Shown: piece by piece, positions 1 to 4,280 of the stretch
Layout: each line of letters begins with the position of its first letter
How positions within the stretch are numbered: the stretch's first letter is position 1
Source: Chloroflexia bacterium
Lineage (GTDB): Bacteria > Chloroflexota > Chloroflexia > QHBQ01 > JADMIH01
Direction: 5' to 3'
DNA length: 6,958 nt
Assembly (NCBI GenBank): GCA_025927935.1
Contig: JAICKM010000369.1
Span: forward strand, 1 to 6,958
The notes under the pieces: model-generated
What the model was told of the DNA's origin: nothing
The model's input: only the letters and a program-made list of their open reading frames with translations
The model's database searches: none
Made by a program: the position numbers and the translations under genes

Positions 1-1824
1 ATCGATCCGGACCGCTTGCAGGAAGAAAAAGAACGGGAAATGACCATCGACCTCGGCTTCGCCTGGCTCCAGTTGCCGGGCGGACCCGAGGTCTCGATTG
101 TCGATGTGCCGGGCCACGAGCGCTTCATCAAGAACATGCTGGCCGGGGTGGGCGGCATCGACGCGGCGCTGCTGGTCATCGCCGCCGACGAGGGGCCGAT
201 GCCCCAGACGGCGGAGCATCTCAACATCCTGCACTTGCTCGGCGTCGAGCGCGGGCTGGTCGTGCTGACCAAGCGCGACCTGGTGGATAGCGACTGGCTC
301 GACCTGGTGCAGGAAGAAGTCCGCGACCGGCTGGCAGGCACCACACTGGCGGGCGCGCCGCTGGTGGCCGTCTCGGCGCGCACGGGCGCGGGACTGCCGG
401 AGTTAAAGACGGCCATCGCCACGCTGCTGGCCGGGACCACGCCCCGCCTGGACAAGGGCCGCCCGCGCCTGCCCATCGACCGCGTGTTTAGCGTGGCAGG
501 CTTCGGCACGGTCGTCACCGGCACGCTGAACGACGGCAGCCTGCACATCGGGCAGGAGGTCGAAGTGGTGCCCGGCGGGCTGCACAGCCGGGTGCGCGGG
601 CTGCAAAGCCACAAACACAAGACCGAAACGGCGGCGCCCGGTGGCCGGGTGGCGGTCAATCTGGGCGGGCTGGCCGTCGAGGATCTGCGGCGCGGCCAGG
701 TGGTGACCACGCCGGGCTGGCTGCAGCCCACAGTGCGTATCGACGCGCGCCTGCACTTGCTGCCCGACGCGCCGAAGCCCCTGGCCCAGAACGCTCTGCT
801 GGACTTCTTCGCGGGCGCCGCCGAAAGTTCCTGCCGGGTCACGTTGCTGGATACCGAGAAACTGGAGCCGGGCCGTGCGGGCTGGGTGACGCTGCGCCTG
901 GCCGAACCGGTGGCGGTGGTCAAGGGCGACCGCTTCATTCTGCGCCAGGCGTCGCCGTCACTGACTATCGGCGGCGGCGTGGTCATCGACGCGCAGCCGC
1001 GCCGCCATCGCCGGTTTGACCCGGTGGTGTTGCGGGCGCTGGAAACACGTGAGCGCGGCACGCCGGAGGAATTGCTGGTGCAGGCGCTGGGCGGCGAGGC
1101 GCGCGAGGTCAAGGCGGCGTTGGAAGCGACCGGGCTGCCCGCCGACGCCGGGCGCGCGGCCCTGGCCGCCACCCTGGCGAGCGGCGATGTGGTCCGCCTG
1201 GGCGCGCCGCCCGCCGAGGGCGCCGATGCGCTGCCCCTGCCTACCGCGCTGATTATGAGCCTGGGCGCCTGGAACGCCCTGGCGGGGCGTATGCGCGAGG
1301 TGGTGGCCCGCTATCACGCGCAGTACCCGCTGCGCCGGGGGCCAAGCAAAGAAGAACTGAAAAGCCGACTGGGCCTTACTCCCAAGGTCTACAGCGCCGT
1401 GGTGGCGCGCGCCGTTGCCACGGGCGTGCTGGCCGAAGACCCGACCACCTTCCGCCTGCCCGAACACATCGTCCAGTTCACGCCCGCGCAGGCCGAGCAG
1501 GTGCGCCGAATGCAGGCCGCTTTCGCCGCCGACCCGATGAGTCCGCCCGATCCAGCCGACCTGGGCCTCGACCCCGAAGTGACGGCGGCGCTGCTGGAGC
1601 GCGGCGACCTGGTCAAAGTCAGCGGCGATATCTACTACGACCGGGCCACCTACGACCGCATGGTGGCTCGCGTGCTGGAGGTCATCGACACACGGGGCAG
1701 CATTGCCGTGGCCGACCTGCGCGACCTGTTCAACACCACGCGCAAATACGCCGTGCCCTTCCTCGAACACCTCGACGAGGTCCGTGTCACCCGCCGCAAG
1801 GGCGATGTTCGCGTCCGCTGGTAA
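1..1824 (+). CDS. selB: Selenocysteine-specific translation elongation factor SelB, 5'-truncated by the window edge
   Basis: SelB is the GTPase that carries Sec-tRNA(Sec) to the ribosome at UGA codons marked by a SECIS hairpin. The frame is open from nt 1, and the first codons already read as the switch-I region (EEKEREMTIDLG). The true start and the P-loop (G1), about 30-35 residues, therefore lie upstream; the TTG at nt 16 is not a start. Seen: G3 DVPGH (nt 103-117), G4 TKRD (nt 268-279), G5 SARTG (nt 373-387), then the EF-Tu-like domain 2 (RVFSVAGFGTVVTGT, about nt 481-525) and domain 3. The C-terminal half is a string of winged helices. The last contains DLFNTTRKYAVPFLEHLD (about nt 1720-1773), the conserved SelB end that contacts the SECIS RNA in the family. 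The 607 visible residues plus the missing part match the usual SelB length of about 640. The gene looks intact, and selA is a common upstream neighbour outside this view. Confidence 0.96.
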   Translation: MDPDRLQEEKEREMTIDLGFAWLQLPGGPEVSIVDVPGHERFIKNMLAGVGGIDAALLVIAADEGPMPQTAEHLNILHLLGVERGLVVLTKRDLVDSDWLDLVQEEVRDRLAGTTLAGAPLVAVSARTGAGLPELKTAIATLLAGTTPRLDKGRPRLPIDRVFSVAGFGTVVTGTLNDGSLHIGQEVEVVPGGLHSRVRGLQSHKHKTETAAPGGRVAVNLGGLAVEDLRRGQVVTTPGWLQPTVRIDARLHLLPDAPKPLAQNALLDFFAGAAESSCRVTLLDTEKLEPGRAGWVTLRLAEPVAVVKGDRFILRQASPSLTIGGGVVIDAQPRRHRRFDPVVLRALETRERGTPEELLVQALGGEAREVKAALEATGLPADAGRAALAATLASGDVVRLGAPPAEGADALPLPTALIMSLGAWNALAGRMREVVARYHAQYPLRRGPSKEELKSRLGLTPKVYSAVVARAVATGVLAEDPTTFRLPEHIVQFTPAQAEQVRRMQAAFAADPMSPPDPADLGLDPEVTAALLERGDLVKVSGDIYYDRATYDRMVARVLEVIDTRGSIAVADLRDLFNTTRKYAVPFLEHLDEVRVTRRKGDVRVRW

Positions 1825-1830
1825 CGGCGA

Positions 1831-1860
1831 GTGGTTAGTGGTCGGTGGTCAGTGGTCAGT
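1831..1860. repeat. 7-bp tandem repeat, about 4.3 copies of GTGGTYR
   Basis: Seven bases after the selB stop codon the sequence reads GTGGTTA, GTGGTCG, GTGGTCA, GTGGTCA, then GT. This is a clean 7-bp period with three changed positions. No inverted repeat or T-run accompanies it, so it is not a terminator. It is best called a short intergenic tandem repeat; whether its copy number varies between strains cannot be seen here. Confidence 0.75.
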
Positions 1861-1885
1861 TTCCTGAAGGGGTGTGTCTGGCTCT

Positions 1886-1914
1886 TGTCCCTCTGAGCGG
1901 AGCGAAGAGTCTCG
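1886..1914. repeat. Possible dispersed intergenic repeat (TGAGCGGAGCGAAG core)
   Basis: The stretch CTCTGAGCGGAGCGAAGAG, with CTCT/AGAG ends and an internal GAGCG-GAGCG duplication, resembles a motif I remember as frequent between genes in Chloroflexota and some other GC-rich genomes. Only one copy is in the window, so its repeat nature is recalled rather than shown. The rest of the selB-aminotransferase spacer holds no convincing terminator or promoter. Confidence 0.3.
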
Positions 1915-1970
1915 GCGCCGGGGCGGCGATAGCAGGCGAGCGGTCAGGTCGCGCGGGCGGCGCGGATTTG

Positions 1971-1976
1971 AGGAGG
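1971..1976 (+). promoter_or_regulatory. Shine-Dalgarno site AGGAGG for the aminotransferase
   Basis: A full AGGAGG lies 11 nt before the GTG at nt 1988. The spacing is on the long side. The next in-frame GTG (nt 1994) would be still farther away, and no in-frame start lies closer, so the site favours GTG 1988. Confidence 0.7.
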
Positions 1977-1987
1977 CGAAATAGCCG

Positions 1988-3163
1988 GTGTACGTGTCTA
2001 AACGGGTGCAGACGACCGCGACGCCGATCATCGACCACCTGGAGGCGGTGGCGGCAGCGCAACGGGCCGCGGGGCGCGCGGTGATCAGCCTGGGGCAGGG
2101 CGTGGCCGCGTTTCCGCCGCCGCCCGCCGCGCTGGCGGCGGCGCGCGCCGCGCTGGCCGATCCCGCGACGCATACCTACAGCCCCGACGCCGGGTTACTG
2201 ACCCTGCGCGCGGCCATCGCCCGCAAGTGGGAGCGCGACGCCGGGATCGTGGTGGACCCCGAGCGCGAGATCATCGTCACGGCGGGCGGCAACCAGGCGA
2301 TCGCGCTGGCCCTGCTCACCTGCACCGACCCCGGCGATACGGTGGTCTTGCCCGCGCCTTACTACTTCAACCACGAGATGACCGCGCACCTCTGCGGGCT
2401 GACCTGCGTGGAGGCGCCGCTGGCGCCCGACGACGGCTTCCAACTGACCTGGGAGCGGCTAGCGCCGCATATCACACCCACCACCCGCGCCGTGGTGCTG
2501 ACCACGCCCAGCAACCCAACCGGCGCGGTGGCCGATCCGGCGACGCTGACCGCGTGCGCCCATGAACTTGTCGCGCGGGGCATCACTCTCATCGTGGACG
2601 AGACGTATGAGTATTTCGTCTTCCGCGACGCGCGCCATTACTCGCTGGCCGCCGACCCGGCCTTGCGGCCCCATGTGGTCACGGTGGGCAGCTTCTCCAA
2701 GAGCTTCGGTATGGCCGGTTGGCGTGTCGGCTACCTGTTCGCCCCGCCGGAGGTGGCCGGGCCGGCGCTCAAGGTGCACGACACGCTGGTGATCTGCGCC
2801 CCGGTGATCGGCCAGCGGGCCGTGGCCGCCGCGCTCGACTCGGACTACTATCCGCTGCTGGCCGCGCAACGCGCCGAACTCGCTACCCGGCGGGCGGCGC
2901 TGGAGGCCGGGCTGGCGACGATCCCGCACCTGCACTGGCAGGAGACCTTCGGCTCGATCTTCGCCTTCGTGCGCGTGCTGGATGGCCCGCCGGTGGACGA
3001 ACTGGCCCCGCTCTTGATCCGCGAGGCGGGCGTGCTGACCATACCGGGCACGGCCTTTGGCGCGGCGGGCGCGGGGCACCTGCGCCTGTCCTACGGTTCG
3101 GCCCCGGTGCCCGTGCTGGAGGAAGCCCTGGCCCGTCTGCGCTCCTTTTTCGCCCGCGATTAG
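1988..3163 (+). CDS. Class I/II pyridoxal-phosphate aminotransferase
   Basis: A fold-type I PLP enzyme of 391 residues, the usual length for this family. It moves an amino group between an amino acid and a 2-oxo acid in the cytoplasm. Seen: the N-terminal substrate region (ISLGQGVAAFPPP, residues 33-45), Y64 and the THTYSPDAG stretch, the cofactor-binding AGGNQAIAL (99-107), the NPTG motif with N176, D204 in IVDETY (pairs with the pyridine nitrogen), Y207, the Schiff-base lysine K238 in GSFSKSFGMAGWRVGY with R246, and the carboxylate-binding arginine R366 in HLRLSYG. All key residues are present. The start is GTG 1988, with AGGAGG upstream. It resembles aspartate/aromatic or branched 'AspC/PatA-like' aminotransferases, but the substrate cannot be set from sequence. 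It lies 163 bp after selB with repeats between, so a shared operon is not obvious. I see no link to selenium use. Confidence 0.93.
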   Translation: MYVSKRVQTTATPIIDHLEAVAAAQRAAGRAVISLGQGVAAFPPPPAALAAARAALADPATHTYSPDAGLLTLRAAIARKWERDAGIVVDPEREIIVTAGGNQAIALALLTCTDPGDTVVLPAPYYFNHEMTAHLCGLTCVEAPLAPDDGFQLTWERLAPHITPTTRAVVLTTPSNPTGAVADPATLTACAHELVARGITLIVDETYEYFVFRDARHYSLAADPALRPHVVTVGSFSKSFGMAGWRVGYLFAPPEVAGPALKVHDTLVICAPVIGQRAVAAALDSDYYPLLAAQRAELATRRAALEAGLATIPHLHWQETFGSIFAFVRVLDGPPVDELAPLLIREAGVLTIPGTAFGAAGAGHLRLSYGSAPVPVLEEALARLRSFFARD

Positions 3164-3192
3164 GCTCCGGCACAGCGATGCTGCCGCGCGCC

Positions 3193-3213
3193 GGGCCGGT
3201 TTGAAACCGGCCC
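3193..3213. repeat. 21-bp perfect palindrome, possible terminator or dispersed hairpin repeat
   Basis: GGGCCGGTTT (3193-3202) and AAACCGGCCC (3204-3213) are exact complements around a central G, giving a 9-bp stem with a TGA loop in RNA. It lies 30 bp after the aminotransferase stop. A T5 run (3225-3229) follows only after an 11-nt gap, so it is a poor intrinsic terminator by spacing, though it could still protect or end the message. Very similar GCCGG-TTT-GAAA-CCGGC elements followed by CCTACA are, from memory, spread through Chloroflexota intergenic DNA. Confidence 0.7.
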
Positions 3214-3254
3214 TACATGATCGGTTTTTGGCAAAACAATGCGGAAGCTGCAGC

Positions 3255-3407
3255 ATGAACACCGTCAAGATCGAACTCCAAGAAGACCTCGTCGCGTTGT
3301 TGCACCCACTCAATCAGCCTACAACCGGCGTGGGCATGCCTGATCTGATAAACACCAAACAGGTTGAGGTCCTGGGGCAGATCGGTGTGCTTGAAGCCCG
3401 AGTATAG
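3255..3407 (+). pseudogene. Truncated UPF0175-like antitoxin remnant (N-terminus only)
   Basis: An ATG at 3255, with GGAAG 8 nt before it, begins MNTVKIELQEDLVALLHPLN. This is the style of the first 20 residues of UPF0175 proteins, small antitoxins often paired with DUF3368/PIN-type toxins. The expected continuation (an 'A-E-L-V-L-E-L-Y-R-x-G' helix and the 'GKAAELLG' helix-turn-helix) is absent. After about codon 22 the frame runs into unrelated residues and stops at 3405-3407 after 50 codons. The start signals survive, so a short peptide might still be made, but the DNA-binding part is gone. No toxin gene follows. The family call rests on about 20 residues and is moderate at best. Confidence 0.42.
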
Positions 3408-3422
3408 AGGATTGGGCATGCC
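3331..3422. repeat. Pair of 10-bp direct repeats TGGGCATGCC around a 72-bp segment
   Basis: TGGGCATGCC occurs at 3331-3340 and 3413-3422. Its core GGCATGCC is itself palindromic. The pair separates the UPF0175-like remnant from the LuxR HTH remnant, so it sits at the junction of two broken genes. It could be a recombination scar or a short-insertion footprint. The 72 bases between give no recognisable protein on either strand. Confidence 0.5.
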
Positions 3423-3423
3423 A

Positions 3424-3570
3424 ACCTCGCTGACCGACTTGCGGATCACCGAGCGGCTGGTGCTCAGCACACGCACCGTGCAGGCACACCTGCGCTCGAT
3501 CTAGTCCCCGCTGGGCGTGCCCAACCGGGGCGGCGCGATCCGCTACGCGGTTGAGCACGGCCTGATCTAG
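3424..3570 (+). pseudogene. Orphan LuxR-type HTH tail with an in-frame TAG
   Basis: Frame +1 from about 3424 reads TSLTDLRITERLVLSTRTVQAHLRSI, then TAG (3502-3504), then SPLGVPNRGGAIRYAVEHGLI, then TAG (3568-3570). This is the typical C-terminal half of a LuxR/GerE HTH, where 'LTDxxIAERLxxSxRTVxxHLxxIYxKLGVxxRxxAxRxAxxHGL' is expected. The first TAG stands where a Tyr codon (TAT/TAC) normally sits. The second TAG ends at the normal end of the domain. The start of the domain (L-T-x-R-E-x-E-V-L) and all upstream domains of a regulator are missing. No start codon with an RBS drives it. I read it as the dead 3' end of a large LuxR-tailed regulator like the one that begins at 4281. Confidence 0.78.
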
Positions 3571-3613
3571 AAGAGCACATCGGTTGTATTCACCCCGCCC
3601 CGCGCCGAACGGT

Positions 3614-4033
3614 TCAGCGGCCGACCTCCACGCGAATCACGTGCAGCGCATGGCCTGCAGGTCGCAACTCGTAGTAGGTGCTTAACAGTTGCGCCTTGAT
3701 CTCGGCCGGCGTAGTGCCGTCGATGTAGTAGACGTGGTCGGCAGCCCAGCTAGCCCAACTGGTCATGCGGCCGGGATTACGCGACGCTACCGCCGGGTCT
3801 TTGCCCCAACCCTCCGCATCGAACTGCTGCTGTAAACGCGCTACATACGGCGTCCAGTTGGCGGCAGCCGCGCAGCCACTCCCGGCGCACGAATTCACGA
3901 GCAGGTAGTAGTCATCGGCCCCATAGGCAGCGGCGGCTGCCTGGTGCGGCGCTCCCAGCAGCGCCAGCAGTGCGATTGCGATAGCCAACAGGATAGGAAC
4001 GGAGCGGAGCATCGACTTGTGTGTGCGGTTCAT
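3614..4033 (-). CDS. Small secreted protein of unknown function
   Basis: A 139-residue protein starting at ATG (4033-4031), with AAGGGAGG (4040-4047) 6 nt upstream on the minus strand and a TGA stop at 3616-3614. The N-terminus is a classical Sec signal peptide: charged MNRTHKSMLR, hydrophobic core PILLAIAIALLALLG (13-27), then HQAAAAA with probable cleavage near A35/A36. The mature part is about 103 residues. Cys49 and Cys54 (SCAGSGC) may form a disulfide outside the cytoplasm. It is rich in Trp and Tyr (LLVNSC, NWTPYV, EGWGKDP, SWASWAADHVYYIDG), ends in a likely beta strand (HALHVIRVEV), and has no membrane segment after the signal. I do not recognise the family. It is divergent from the large regulator at 4281, with 247 bp between starts. 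Confidence 0.85.
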   Translation of the reverse strand: MNRTHKSMLRSVPILLAIAIALLALLGAPHQAAAAAYGADDYYLLVNSCAGSGCAAAANWTPYVARLQQQFDAEGWGKDPAVASRNPGRMTSWASWAADHVYYIDGTTPAEIKAQLLSTYYELRPAGHALHVIRVEVGR

Positions 4034-4039
4034 TTTGTG

Positions 4040-4047
4040 CCTCCCTT
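4040..4047 (-). promoter_or_regulatory. Strong Shine-Dalgarno AAGGGAGG for the secreted protein
   Basis: The reverse complement of 4040-4047 is AAGGGAGG, 6 nt before the minus-strand ATG. It fixes the start so that the whole signal peptide is included. Confidence 0.8.
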
Positions 4048-4139
4048 TGCGGTTTCATGATAGAAGCGCAGCCAGCCTTATCGATAGAACACCCAGGCCG
4101 GCTGTGGCTCGGCAATCCTTCGGCGCCATACAGTGTAGT

Positions 4140-4166
4140 TGCTGGTCTTAGGGTGGTTTACCAGCA
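4140..4166. promoter_or_regulatory. Inverted repeat TGCTGGT-N13-ACCAGCA in the divergent promoter region
   Basis: TGCTGGT (4140-4146) and ACCAGCA (4160-4166) are exact complements; their centres are 20 bp apart, about two helical turns. The site lies about 43 bp before the proposed -35 box of the regulator and upstream of the divergent secreted-protein gene. It could be an operator for a dimeric regulator or simply a weak hairpin. A 7-bp arm in GC-rich DNA may arise by chance. Confidence 0.35.
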
Positions 4167-4208
4167 TCGTCCGGCGACGAGAGACAGTTGCATTAAAGCA
4201 AAGGACTG

Positions 4209-4237
4209 ATGACAGCAGAAGGGGGAAGTGGTATAAT
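4209..4237 (+). promoter_or_regulatory. Sigma70-type promoter of the regulator gene
   Basis: ATGACA (4209-4214, 5 of 6 to TTGACA), a 17-bp spacer and a perfect TATAAT (4232-4237). Transcription would start near 4244, giving a leader of about 37 nt. The local DNA (4191-4262) is clearly richer in A and T than the genes. Because the in-frame ATG at 4209 lies inside the -35 box, it cannot be translated from this promoter, which supports the start at 4281. Confidence 0.75.
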
Positions 4238-4269
4238 AAGCGGAGAAAAAAGCGGACGAAAAAGCGGCC

Positions 4270-4273
4270 GGAG
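4270..4273 (+). promoter_or_regulatory. Shine-Dalgarno GGAG deciding the regulator start
   Basis: GGAG ends 7 nt before ATG 4281, the usual distance, and the HTH begins about 11 residues in. The other in-frame ATG (4209) has only AAAGGA at 3 nt spacing and would add 24 low-complexity residues. Confidence 0.65.
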
Positions 4274-4280
4274 TGGCGCG

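Noticed and set aside
16..18. TTG at nt 16 as the start of selB
   Set aside because: The codons before it (nt 1-15) continue the same frame in the family's switch-I region, and the P-loop would be missing. The gene simply begins outside the window.
958..1770. Long open frame on the minus strand opposite selB (270 codons), and a similar 284-codon one opposite the aminotransferase (2459-3313)
   Set aside because: Both are antisense to genes with clear family motifs, have no domain-like order, are rich in Arg/Gly/His/Gln as expected from reading GC-rich codons backwards, and have no convincing RBS.
3213..3476. 87-codon minus-strand frame over the scarred zone (contains PNPLYSGFKHTDLPQDLNLFG)
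   Set aside because: Part of it is antisense to the UPF0175-like and LuxR remnants, and I recognise no family. The middle piece looks protein-like but cannot be supported without a search.
3502..3504. Read-through or recoding of the TAG in the LuxR HTH remnant
   Set aside because: The fragment has no start, no upstream domains and several changed conserved positions, so simple decay explains the stop. No recoding signal is visible.
4057..4062. TATCAT on the minus strand as -10 box of the secreted-protein gene
   Set aside because: No -35-like hexamer is found at 16-18 bp, and the implied leader would begin only a few bases before the RBS. The real promoter is probably elsewhere in 4060-4200.
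4209..4211. ATG 4209 as an earlier start of the regulator
   Set aside because: It lies inside the -35 box, has a badly spaced RBS, and would add 24 Gly/Ser/Lys/Arg residues not expected before an XRE HTH.
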